Position numbers and translations under genes: made by a program. This document shows positions 11,690 through 25,300 of a DNA stretch of 64,000 bases, in pieces (position 1 is the first letter of the stretch; every line of letters starts with the position of its first letter). The stretch covers positions 28,574,001 through 28,638,000 of the forward strand of contig NC_061771.1 of the NCBI RefSeq assembly GCF_022458985.1, in the 5' to 3' direction. This stretch comes from Mugil cephalus. Its lineage: Eukaryota; Chordata; Actinopteri; Mugiliformes; Mugilidae. The notes under the pieces were generated by a model. The model made no database searches, was not told where the DNA came from, and saw only the letters and a list, made by a program, of their open reading frames with translations.

Positions 11690-12160
11690 AAGTATAGTAC
11701 ATACCAAACATAGAGCCCGCGGGCCCAAACCGGCCCGACAATTATACTTATGCGTCGTCAGTCTGGACCAAATAAACACTAGTCGGCGCTGAGTCTTTTT
11801 TTCTTTATTTTTTGCCAATGGAGTTAATATAGTTTCTACTTCCTTCTTTACTTTCAACAATGGTAGAGTTGTGGTACTTTGAGATTGTCAAAATGTAAAG
11901 TGCAATACAAATACAATTTATTATTATTATTATTGCGTGTATCTTTGTGTAGTGTAGTTACGTTTCTGGGGAGGTGCACAAATTGCTGGTAACCCACAAG
12001 TAAACAGCAGATGGCAGCAATGTGCCAAAATTGCACTTATTTTTCTTAAGACATTTCAAGTTGTAGATAAAATAAAAAGATAGTTCATTAAACATAAACA
12101 TTTTCATAATGTGCTTGTCTACATTGAAACAAAGAGAAAAATCTGGTCGTTATTTGTCGT
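11690..12160. repeat. Dispersed hAT-like element, copy 1
   Basis: It contains GCCCGCGGGCCCAAACCGGCC near one end, a phrase typical of fish hAT-type MITEs, and a GGCAGCAATGTGC segment. The same order of blocks recurs at 54145-54540 in lgsn intron 2. It fills most of the gap between hyls1 and col9a1. Confidence 0.45.
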
Positions 12161-12439
12161 TAACTTCAAAAAAAATTGCAGAGTCGTGTTCAATCGTCCT
12201 GCAATATGTTGAAAATGTATTATTTTGATGTTAAATATTCACATTGTTCCTGTTTTCCTGTCCTGTATTACAGCACGGTCTGTTATTTGAGCATGAAGGT
12301 TCTGTAATGAGTTTTTAAAGAATGACCAAATTAGATAAAATTTAACTCAAAGTCTGTATTTTATAAATCTGTCCATTCATTTTTGCATCAGCTGTCAAGT
12401 TCTAGTCTCCTTGTGCCTGTTTGTAGTATCTTTACAATA

Positions 12440-12783
12440 GTTTTGGGTTTATATTGTTGCATTTCTTTCTTTCATCATGGAGAGGGTCACCTTTACGACA
12501 ACTGAGCAAACACCATCCTAATCTGAAGGCATCCCATTTTACTAAAGCATCGGCTGCACTTACAGCTTTAAGCTTTCAAAGTGAAGGGAAGGACGCCCCC
12601 CCACCCTGTGTGCAGAGAACCCTCCTCCTCCCTCGGCTTCTCAGGAACAACCAGGACTTTCTAACATCCTCCCCTTCCAGCAGGCGGTGGGTTTTCAGTC
12701 GAGGGGGGACGCTGACAGGTGGACCATCCTAGAGCCCCGTTTGATCAGGGACTTTCTGCAGCTTCCTCGGCCGTGGGAAGACC
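12440..12783 (+). promoter_or_regulatory. col9a1: Probable col9a1 promoter and 5' UTR
   Basis: The stretch upstream of the col9a1 start codon is moderately GC-rich and has no convincing TATA box. In mammals the short alpha-1(IX) form uses an internal promoter located downstream of the NC4 exons; here the equivalent promoter would be the first of the gene. The transcription start cannot be fixed by eye. Confidence 0.35.
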
Positions 12784-15700
12784 ATGGCTCTCTCTAGGAT
12801 GTGTCGGGAGTCGTTGTTGGTGCTTTTATTGCAAGTCGTGCTGATTTGCTCGGCTCAGGTGAGACAAGGTTTTTGCAGCTTTTTTTCTCCCTCTCTGGCC
12901 AAAAACACGCGTTACTACTGGAGCTTTTAGTTTAACTGTAGTTCTCACTGTTGGATTAACAAAATCTACGCTGTACTTTATGCTGCTTATAATACAATGC
13001 TTTTTATTTTGGATTTGTTATATATTTTTTGCATTTTCTGTGACTTTACTTGACTTTACTCTTCTTATCTTTATATTATATTGTCCTAATTAAAGCTGTG
13101 TGTGCTGCCATAGCTCTATAAGTAATTTTAATACAACTAATATTAAATGTGCATTATGTTTTACCAACTCTAGAAGACTTTAAATTCTGGTGTGATTTTA
13201 GCACGGGATAAAATACCAGTAAATCTGCATTAACGGTTAAATGTGCCAAACATATGCAGTAGTTTGAGAGTACTCTACTTTAAAACTTGAAGTATTTTCA
13301 ACCAAAAATGAAAATATACATTTATTTGATTTCATGTAAAATTCATCCCTGCACACCTGGCACCAATAAGGTCCAGACAGCGGCAGTAATTTGAACATGA
13401 GCGCTTACTTAGGCGGTATATGATGAGGAACCAGGTTTGGTTTCACGACCTTTCCCCTCACATCACCCACACAATGGGACTCTGTGTAGAGCCACCACCA
13501 CCACCACCAGCAGCAGCAGCAGCAGCGCTGGATGATGTTTAAAGATGGATTTCAGTTGGAGAAAAGTGAAAACTGAATTTTTTGTGTGTTTGTTTTACAG
13601 AGGGGCCTCGTCGGTCCCTCAGGGCCCTCAGGGCCCCCAGGGCCGCCCGGGATGGCTGGTGTACCCGGCGTGGACGGCATCGATGTGAGTTCTTCTCGGT
13701 TTATGAAAGCACGTTTTCAGATGTGGGTCGTACTGCGACTGCGCTCGGGTTTATTTCATGATTAATCGGCTCAGTGAACGGTGAAGGAATTCTATTTCTT
13801 TTTTTTTCCTAATGGCTTGAATGTCTTTCAGATGAATTAATCTGTTGTGGTACTGTTAATTCACATATAGATCATCTAAAGGAAGCCAGTCAGAGCATAC
13901 GTAGTGCATTAAATGTCTTTTATTCTGATAACGCTGAACTATACGGGGAATGGATTAAATGCAGATTCCAGAGTAAAAACTTTAAACCAACGACAATCAC
14001 TATCTGTTTGCAATACAACACATTTTTTTACAATCCAATTGCCTTTGTTGCAATTCAATATTTTTTGTATATAAGCCAATACTTGTACATTGTTTATTCT
14101 ATTCTATTTTTCCTTTTATCTTATTATTTATCTTTTACACAGTCCCTTCTTTATTCTTGTTACTTTTGTGCCTCTCTGTATACTGTGCAAACTGCAATTT
14201 CTTCATTGTGGGACGAATAAAGCTTTTTCTATTCGATTCTAAATATTAGGGAATAACAGGACATTTACTCTCAGGATGTAACGTCTTAAACATCTTAAAC
14301 TGCCGGGGATATCTGTTTGTAGGTGCAAAAAAATAAGTTCAGCTTCCCTATTTGATCCCAAAATCTGCATCGTGCTTTCGTGTTTGTTGAATGAAGCTAA
14401 GCAACATCTATAACTTTTGGTCGTTCATGTGTCTTCAGGGCGACAGAGGAGTAGACTCCAAGGTGACCGGTGGACCGGTGAGTCAACTTCTTCTTCATTC
14501 TACATGCCGAGGCTTTGAATTATTTGACAAATAAACGAATGCTAGCTTTGGGATTCATTAAATAAAACCAGTAATGTTCAGTCTTTTTCCTGATTCCAGG
14601 GCCCCGATGGAGAAAACGGCAGAGACGGGGTTCCTGGAGCTCCAGGGCTTCCAGGGGCCGATGTAAGTCTATAACTCCGATGTCTAGTAGACACATTTTA
14701 CTGCTTGTGCTGCAGGATGGACTCTATTCCAAAAAAAGTGTTTAAAGAAATAACAAAAGACTCTGTTGAGATCTGAATCCACCAGCCGCCTTGATCTGGT
14801 AGACGGTTGTTAAACTCCCCAGTAAGAGGATGTATTGGATCTCTGTAAGATCTGAGCTGCATGACTTGAGATATTCAGATCTGCTGCTGTGTGAAAAGTT
14901 TGTCTTGGCCTCCGGTGAGAAAAAAAAAAGAAAAAAAATGTTGAGGTGAGGAAAAAAAAAGAAAAAAGAAACAGCCCTTGGATAAATCAATCTGGCTATT
15001 TAGGGGAGCGTCTCGAATAGCTTCCTGACAGGAACAGGGGTCTTTTTGTGAACGGACGGAGGGAGCGTGAGGGGGATCGGCTGCCCAGGGGCGGCAGACA
15101 GGAGGCCAGAGTGTGAATGGCCACAGTGATGAGAACACATTCAGAGTTTCTGGAGAGAGAATCGTTTGAAACCATTTGAACAAAAACCAAACACATTAAT
15201 TTTTATACCTACACCGATCAGCCACAACATTAAGACAGGAGACGTGAAGAACATTGACCATTTTGTGACAATTCAGTGTTCTGCTGGAAAACTTTTGGAC
15301 CTGGAATTAATTTATGTGGATGTTACTTAGACATGTAGCACCCACCTGACCAGACCAGACACCCCCCCACCCCATAGGGATGACACTCCTCGATGGCAGC
15401 AAAAACACTTTAGGAACAACTAAAAGCATGAAAAAGCAGCACGAGGTGTTGATCTGGTCTCCAAATTTACTAGATCACAAACTGATCAAGTGTCTGTGGG
15501 AAGATCCACAGAAGACCCTCCCCTCAAAGATCCCCCACTAACAACAGGACACCCTGAGAAGGTCCACGTCCATTCTCTGATGAGTCACAACTGATTTGGA
15601 GGCACAAGGAAGACCTACGCAATATTAGGAGGGTGGTCATAATGTTATGGCTGATCGGTGTATTGTACAATAGATGCTATCTAACTAGAATCGTTTTGCT

Positions 15701-16345
15701 CTTTTTCATTAAGATATTTTATAACAGAGGTATGAGAGGTTGTTATTAATGAGGAGGAGGAATGTGAGGGGAGGAGCTACAGAAGAGCCCCGCCCTCCAG
15801 GAGAAAAAAAAAGCCTCCATCAGATTATTTCTTTTGAGACAAAATTTGCAGAGAAAGTGAAAGAAGAATCAATCCAAACATGGCGTTGTATGTATTTCTA
15901 TTTTAACATTAAACAACAACCAACAATATTGAAATATTAAGATATTTGTAGCGCTGTTATCACCGTAGATGGATCCTGCTGCACTACAGGAGTGGATATT
16001 ACAAAAAATAAAAATAAACTTATGTTCAGAGTCATTGTTATTCATGGTGTTTTTAACATTTCCTTATTAAAACGATGTTGCCGCATGACACGTTGTATTA
16101 TATTTCCAATATTTAACTTTATACCACTGAGGATATGAACTCTTTAAAAGGGACAAACAGAAGAAAAACTGGTTTCTTTCATTAAGTCAAGATCGTGTTG
16201 CAATTAAACTGAAACTGTAAAAACCTAAACTGTTGGATAAAGACTAAGATGTGGCCAGTTCCTGCTTACAGTGAATGCAACGATCAGAAAGAAACAGAAC
16301 TTGCACAAAAGAAAGCTCAGGATTCACATTGTTTTATTCTGTCTT

Positions 16346-16378
<33 letters not shown>

Positions 16379-19300
16379 TATTTTTCTTTTTTGCCTGATT
16401 TTTGATGGATTTGTGTCGTTTCTACAGGGACCCGTCGGACCTCCAGGTATTTCAGGACCAGTGGGATCAAAAGGGTCAAAAGTGAGTTCTTCATGAGTTC
16501 ATGTTCACACTCAGATCCTCTAAAACGTCCTACACGAAACAAACGCATCATCTCTCTGATTTTAGGAGACGAGATGTTAGCGCTTTTAGCTGCTGTGAAT
16601 GTGTGAATGCCTTCAGCTTCACTTGGGTCAGATTATGCTCTTGTTTGGTTTCAGGGGGATCCTGGACCTCGTGGTCCGGCTGGAGAGCCTGTAAGTTCAC
16701 ATATGAACCTCCCACATCAGAATACATGTTTGACCACTTCCTGTTTATGTTATTCTGACCATGTTCATCTCTGATTTCTCTCACAGGGTGTAGGAGTTGA
16801 TGGGCTTGACGTGAGTGTCATATTTTACCAGTAATACTGTGGTTTCTGGTTCACTTTAATTTGACAATAGCAGACCAGACCAGAACAGAGAAATAGTGGA
16901 GCCTGAATAAACATATGCACATGAAATGAGTGGTCTCAGGAAAACCAATATAGAGGGTGTCAGTGACGTCACTGCCGCCTGAGGCCACGCCCCCTGAGTG
17001 GTAGAAACATGGTGAATGTATCAGTAAATACAGAGAGACCTGGAAAAATGTGGATTATCAGATCAAATTGAGGACAACTGGACTCCGTACGAACTAGTGT
17101 GGATTTGGTAAAGTTGACTAGCCTCAGTTTCAGTTAGTTTAAGTTAGTTTTAGGTCATTTCAGTTAATGATAAAGTGTAGCTAAATAAAAGATGCTAACG
17201 CTAAGAGCTTTACTGAGACGTACCATTTTCTTACCAGGTTTCTGTGGCTGGATTCTAGTTGTTTTTTCCGTAATGCAACGATCCATTTACTTCTCTTTTC
17301 TTTGGCAGATATCTGTAAAATTATATCTCTGATTGCTTTTCAAATCCTTTGGTTCAGTCAATCACGCAACAGTTCTAAATCTTTTATTTATTTATTTTTT
17401 ATTAATTTTACAGTTTCGATGCTATAAAATCGTATGATTTAAACTAATGCTGCTAATCTCAATGTTCAACTGACGTTTAGGAAGCGTTTATGTCAAGAAT
17501 TTTGAGTTGTCTAAAGCTTAACATCCACTAACTCCTTACCTTTAACCTTTTGAGACCCAAGCATTTGTTTGGAAGAAATTTTAATTTCTTTAAAATAAGA
17601 TTAAGACACATACTTAAGGTATTTGGAATTAGTAGGACCTAAGGAGTATGAAAAATAAGCATCATCTTTGAACTGGAAGTAGTTTTAGGAAGAAATTATA
17701 TGGACACTGTGATTATTTCACTGTATATTACGATTTAAGTCCTCAATGTGTAACTGAAATATAAAACTGTTTTTAATTTAATGCAAAAGCAGAACTGGAA
17801 ACGTCCGCGAACGTGTACTTGTGAATTAGTTAAAGCTTCATGTCATATCAAACTAGAAAAGTTAATAAGCATAAACAAACAAGTGTATTGACCCTTTGCT
17901 TCCAGTACATGACAGACAAAAGTGTCTCATTATGAGGACAACAGGTCTAAATGAAGCAGAATAACCTTCAACAAACCTAAAACCTAATGTCCACATATGA
18001 GGACGAGGGTCTCAGGAGGTTTAGTCCCACTAGTTTCCACTGCAAGTGAAATTTCCTCTTGTAGCAGTGTCTGCTTCTAAAAAACACTGATCTTACTTTT
18101 TCTAATTTATTTATATATTTATTTTTGATTGAACGGTAGATCGAATTTAAGATGACTTTGTAGTGGAGATCCATTTTGAGCCACTCAAAGCTTCATTAAA
18201 GATCGGAAGAAAGATGGAAGTGCAGTAAATATTGATATTCACAGGCCTCTGTGCAGATTAAACAGGAGTATTTGTGTAAAAACCTACTGTACAAGTGCCT
18301 TTATAACCAACCTGATTCAGAGGGAGCTTCAGTCTTCAAAGCAGCGGCGTGGTGCTCGAGTCCAGGCTGGTCCTGTACGTTGGAACTTCCCATCTTTCTT
18401 GACTGATAGATCCACAAAATCCCCCCAAAAAACATAAAAAATGTTTTTAAAGAAACATACTGTACATGATAGACATAGCTGAACGGCATCGCTTCTAAAT
18501 CACTGCAGCAAAGTGAGACTCTGCTGGTCTCCACTCTCTCCACAAGGGGAATTGCTCGGTAACAGCAGCTTAGTTGCTAATAAAATAAATAAACACTCTT
18601 AAAAAACACAAGTAGTAAGAAAGATAAAATCACTAAATGCAGTTCTAAATGTACAGAGTTCATACGTTTTTTTTTAATGCTTTCAGTGGATCATTTTACA
18701 CCATATGTGATGTGACTTGTTTAACAGGGTATTCCTGGTACAGACGGGCTTCCAGGTGAACTGGGGAAAGCTGGACCTCCTGTGAGTATCACTCACAGCT
18801 CAGACCCACTTCACGTTTGTCACGTTGACATTCAAGCGGTTTCTAACGTAACTTTTGTGAATTAAATCTATTTCTATTCCACGTGTCACAGGGAGCGAGA
18901 GGCAGAAGAGGACAAGTTGGTCTTCCTGGTCCCGTTGGCCCTCGGGTAAATATTTCTGTTGATAAATGTGATCAGAGAGAAGTTCTTTACATTCAAGAGG
19001 AACGGGTAGAAAAATGTTAACTGAAAAGTGTTCGGTGTCAGGCTGTAAAGCCTCTAGAAAATGCTGTCACCACAAATAAACGACTCAGAGGACGGGATTA
19101 TTTTGTATGAGTCAATAAAATCTGTGTTTACATTTCAACTTAAGCTCATACACTGTCATTCTCTAGGGACCTCCAGCTGTTTATCAAGGCGAGGACCCGG
19201 TAAGTAGCTACGATAAATTACACCCACTCACATATTAATAAACTCAAGAAAGCAAGAAAAAATTACTTCATTACATCTGAGTCGCATAAAGGGAGGTAAT

Positions 19301-22300
19301 TAGGAAAACTTCCGAAAGATAGAAAAAAAATATAAATATACTATTACTATGCACCAATCAGCCATAACATTATGACCAATGACGGGAGAATAGAATAACA
19401 GGCCTACACAATATTCGGAATGTGGTCATAATTATATGCCTGATTGCTGTACATGGCTAGCTTCAAAAAAAATTAGCAGCAGTTTTAATTGAAATGTTCT
19501 GTAAAGATGAAGCACGTCTTTAAAGTTCAATCTAGTCTAGTCATCGTTCCTAAATGGTGCGCTTGATTTCCCAAGACTTTCCAGTCTGGTAACCTACATG
19601 TGGTGGTGGGAAGTAGCAGAGTCTCAGAAATTAAAATAAACAGCAAGCTAAAAAAAAAAAAAAAAAAAAAACTTAGCCATGTGATTCTTGTGCATGTTTG
19701 TAGAAAATGAGTGAAGCAGAAAGACTCCTCTGTTTGTTTGAGTTTGCTCACTGGGTCGCTGTCAGTGGAGCCCCCTGGTGGCAGGGCTTTTCCATGACCT
19801 CAAATAGGCTGTTGTGTTTTGCAGTGCCCCAACGCCTGCCCCTCAGGCCTGACTGGATACTCTGGTCTCCCTGGAATGAAAGTAAGTCAACTTTTGATGC
19901 AGATCCCACGGCGATGATGACCAGGATGAAGATTCTTGACATTTAATTTTTTTGCCTCTAGGGCCACAAAGGGGCGAAGGGTGAATCGGGGGAGCCCGGA
20001 CGACAAGGACACAAGGTAACCTCGTGTTAAAGAGGAACGTTTTAACAGAATTAAACCCAGACACGTAATCCTGACATGATGGGGCTACGTTCTCTTTCAG
20101 GGAGAGGAGGGTGAACAAGGACTTCCTGGTGATGTTGGAGCTCAAGGACTACCAGTAAAATATTTTAATATGCTCTTTACCGACTGTTATAGTGAAATAC
20201 TCAATTCACACAGAATCCACACAGACAACTAACGTTCCTCTGCTCCTCCGCTGAGTAAATTTAGGGCTCAGGTGGACCAAGAGGCCTCCCAGGAATCATG
20301 GGCTCCAAAGGTGACAGGGTAAGAGGTTGCACACTACGCAAGAAAGATAAAACATGATATGAAACCCACTGTCCTCCCAAAAAAACAACAACAAAAAAAG
20401 ATTAGCATGACCCAAGTTACCTTTGAGTCACTCCCTGTAGTCATATGAGATAACAGCAATAGTTACAGCAAACAACATGTGATAGCCCCTCTAGTGGTTG
20501 TAGGTATTATGACAGGGAGGAGGTTGGGGTGAATGGATGGGTCAGCAGAATGTAGATCTGATCAGTCACATCTATTTTATTGTGTTAATATTGTCTATTT
20601 GTCTTAACTAAGTTGTTCTGAATGTGTAAGCTTAATTAAACCTTTACTATAGGACTGTTATATTATCACAATGTATATGGTGATGCTGCTGTCTTCTTAC
20701 AGTGCAATGAAAACTGACACATAACAATTTTAATTAAAATTAAATTATCAAATATTTATTGGAGCAAGAGGCAGAACAAAAACAAAAACATGATAATTAT
20801 ATAACTTTTAGTCAGAAATGACAGAAACCTGAAACACAGACAGAACACTACGCAATAAGTGTGACCGTATTCTAGTAACAACAACAACAACAAAAATATC
20901 TGGGAACCTATGATCCTAAATGTTACTCGTTTTTTTCACAATCTTGGAAGTAACACTCACAGTGTTTTGTCCATTTGACTCTTTTTAAAATGTTAAACAG
21001 AATAATATCTTAATGAGAGTTGAATGGACTTAACACTGAGTCTTGATTAGGAAGATACTCCCAGAATAATCTTGATTATTAACTCATCCTAACAGTGTTC
21101 CTCACTAACACATTGTGGTAAAACATGTACAGTAAAATTACTTCTTAGAAATTTGTGTTATTTTTTTTTACTCAACCAACAACAATTAAAAATGTCTAAA
21201 TGATAATTTACTAGAAAAACAACGGAATAAAAGCATCAAATCTCTGAGGTTTGTTTACTTAAACAACTGTTTCTTGTGTTTATGATGCATTTTCACATAT
21301 AGTATAATAGTTAATGTAAAATTATTTAATTCCTCATTGATTCCTTTTGTTAAAAAAAAACTCTTAGTTATCCATAACAGACTCATTAAATATGAGTTTA
21401 AATGACTGCACCTTGTGTGCACTGGAATAGTAACCACATATACCGTTAATTAAAATAAAAATTCAATATATTAATTAATAATAATAATAAAAATATAATA
21501 ATAATAAACATACTCTGTTATTCTTCCAAAAAATGATATTATATTATTTCACCTTTTTTTAAAAAATATTGTGTTGTTCTTCCAAACAGGGACCTCGTGG
21601 AAAGCCTGGTGATTTGGGTCCACGTGGAATCCAGGGAGCCCCAGTGAGTGGAAACTTAATCACAACCAGCGTTGTTTATAATATGGACAAAACGCTGATG
21701 AAAACTGACATTTTTATGTATTTAATTATTTATTTTAGGGTGATCCAGGACAAAGAGGAGCCATAGGTGAGATCGGGCCAGCGGGAGTAGCGGTAAGAAG
21801 ACAAACCACTGGAAATGAGACGTTGTGTTTGTTTAACCTGCCATCTGGGCCTTAACTGTGTAGCATCACAAATCACACACCAGCATATGGCAAACAAGCC
21901 ATAAAATACAGACATTAGATCTTTAAAACAAGCTGATAAACACTGACAGATTGTTCAGAAGGCTGAATATTGTAGATTAAGGTGAGTAGAAAACATTTTT
22001 CTAGAGATGACTTGTCTTATAATGTGTTGTTTGTTTCCTCAATGCCACAAGATAAAAAGAATTAAAACTGTAAAAGTAAAACTGATTGGAGCAGGAAGCT
22101 CAAAAATCCAGTCCTTAATTCTGTTTCATGGACGTCTCCAGTATTTTACCATCACTTATTATATTAAATCTTGTTTAAATATAACACATACAGACTTTGT
22201 TTTGAAAATCACCTCTCGTTGTGTAATCTTGAACTTATTTTGCCATTATTTTATTTATTTTATTATATTTATTTATCTTGTTTGTTATTCTACAGGGCGA

Positions 22301-25300
22301 CAGAGGACCTCCAGGAATCAGAGGAGTACCGGGACCCAAAGGAGAGCCTGTGAGCAGCACTTCTCATCTCATTATTTATGCTTTCACAACACTTTGTCCC
22401 TCTCAATTCATCCATCATCCATCATCTGCCTGCAGATATCATACTAGCGTTTTTTCCCTTTCCAACTTGTTCCTTTGTTTCATTCTTGTCTATCCTCTTC
22501 TACCATCACAGAGCAGAATCGATCACATGACCGCTGCTCATATTTTACCATTTCACTAACAGAGACCACGACTTAACTGATGCAGATAAGCTTATTGGTA
22601 AACATGGGTGGAGGGATGAGAAGGGTCAAGGGGATGGGATGAAAAGGGTTCGAAAGGTATGCGATGAAAAGGAATAGAAGGGATGGGATGAAAAGGGATA
22701 AAAAAAAGAGTCAAGGGGATGGGATGAGAAGGATTCGAGGATGTGGGATGCAAAGGAGTCGAAAGGGTGTGGGATGAAAATGGGACGGGGGTTAGGATAA
22801 ACATAGGTCAAGGGGATGGGATGAAAAGGGGTTGAAAGGTATGCAATGAAAAGGAGCAGAAGGGGATGAAAAGGGATTAAAAAAAGGGTCAAGGGGATGA
22901 GAAGGGTTTGAGGACGTGGGATGCAAAGGAGTCGAAAGGTATGGGATGAAAAGGAGTAGAAGGGATTGGATGGGACAGGGTGTTAGGATAAACATAGGTC
23001 AAGGGGATGGGATGAAAAGGGGTTGAAGGGGGTGTATGAAAGTGGGACGAGGGGTTAGGACAAAAATGGGTCAAGAGGACAGGATGAAAAGTTGTCAAAA
23101 GGTATGGGATGAAAAGGGACTAAAGATATAAGATTTAAAAGGGGTGAATTGTGTAGACAGATGATGGTAGAGGAACCCAGGGATTGAGACTCGGGGTGAG
23201 GTCACTCCTCAGCATCCTTGTCCCCTGGTTCCTTTAATGAAACGTGGAAGAGAAAGACAAAAAAGAGAGGGAGAGGGGTAGGACACATCTTTATATATCT
23301 CTTTATATTGTTATTAGTTTGTCCCATATGGGGCACAGACTTTACAGCGTGGCTTATACATAGTCTTTATTATCAGAGACTACACTCTGTGTCACTTTGT
23401 TTTAAATGTGCTCTCTGTAAAAAATGGAAGAAATGTTTAAACAACCTACTGATACATGAACTGCAAGTTACCTGATCTGTGAACAGCCTTCTACAACAAT
23501 GGACTCTGAACTGTGGCTGCACATGTTTACTTTTGCTTCCTTTTTTTTTTTTTAATTTTATCCACAGGAGAACGCTTTGGATTTGTACTTTGCTCTAAGA
23601 GAAAAAAATATGAACACTAAAGTATAAAAAAAGGAAATAAATGTGCATGTTGTGAGCTTTGTAATAAGCATCTTATGGTCAACAGGGACTTCCTGGTCCA
23701 GATGCTCGCGAGGGAATCCCTGGGCTGCCAGGGTCCAAGGTGACTAATGCATCTTTTTATTCGTATTTCACAACAGTATCTAAAAAATATACAAAAAAAA
23801 AAAAATTGTTATTTAATCCTGAATGTGTCTGCAAACTGATCCCTCTGTCTGAATGTATTGTTGTTTCTGTTACTTTTAGGGTCTTCCTGGAAAAAGTGGG
23901 GCTCCAGGTGATGCTGGCCTACAGGGGCTTCCTGTAAGTCCCGACCTCTGACCCCCCCCACCCCCCTCCCCCCCAGGCTCACCATTAACAATTAAACATT
24001 TCCACAAACATTTCTTCACTCACATGTTCCTGTTTGGTGCTTTTTTCATCTTCTTGTAGGGTTTGCCGGGAGCTTATGGACAGAAAGGACACAGTGGCGA
24101 GAAGGTATGGTCGTAGCTCGAGCTATAATTCCTCCACCATACAGATGACGCTGTCTACAGAAAGTCACGTTTAGACTGTAGCTTCTTAGTCACATAAATC
24201 AATTCTGTCCCCAGGGTATCACAGGAGTTCCAGGAGTCGTAGGGCTGATGGGGTCTTCAGGGAAACAAGTAAGTTTGAAGCAGAAGTGAAACCAAAGTCT
24301 TCCACTTTGACCACAATATAAAAGGAAAATGTCACATGGAGCTCGAACTATTTTCTGATCCGACCTGTGATTTGCTTCCAGGGCGAACGTGGCGATCAGG
24401 GAGAGGTGGGACCTGTCGGACCCAGAGGAGGACCAGTGAGTCTCTAAAGTCCTCATTGCTTTTCACATAAGATCTAAGAAACTATTTAACCTCTTTGACA
24501 CATAAACACAGTTCCAGCTATGACAGTCTAAAAAAGTTAACTGCTACATAAAAATGCTAACTATTGCTAGTCTTTCAGTTTGTAAGAGACACAAATTGGC
24601 CCATATGTGAACACATTATCTACACAAATATCTAAGCTGTAGCTGTTGTGAGATATGAACAGATGACCATAGCTCAGAAATATAGATCATACAGCTTCAG
24701 TATTTATATATATATGAATCAGTACAAACGTGTGAAAATATGTCAAAATACTCAGTTTGCAGTGCACGCTATTAGACTTAGACTTAGAATGATATTATGA
24801 TGATTTAATCGAGATTAATCGTATTTCTTAGTGTGGAAGTTAAAGGGTTAAGACCTAAACATCCTCCTGCACATAAAAAAAAAAGATTCTACATTACTAT
24901 TAAACATTTCTGCACCATATTTACAGTCAGTGCAATATTTACTTGATGCACATTATGGCTGTCACGGTATTGATGATAATCGTGGTGTTAAAAAATTAAA
25001 TTTCAATATCGTGTTAAAAATGCAGAGATAGTACTGTTGTGTTAATGAACCACTTGAACACAGTGTGTTTTACATCTGTTTTCTTCATTCTACTGTTATT
25101 TTGGGTGTAATTCACGACATAAACAAAGATAAAGATCCTTTTCCATTTATTATTTATATGTTTGTTGATATCATGACATTTTTTGTCCACGATAATCGTG
25201 AAGTGAAAATCTGATATCGTGACAGCTCTAATGCACATACCCTCAAACCACAACGCCACCTCGGGTTCTCTGTCTTTCTTTCGCTTCTGTTTTCGTTTGT

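Noticed and set aside
22592-23098. Several 67-88-codon frames rich in Ser, His and Pro on the minus strand
   Set aside because: They arise from the tandem minisatellite, which is open by composition; no splice context or family match.
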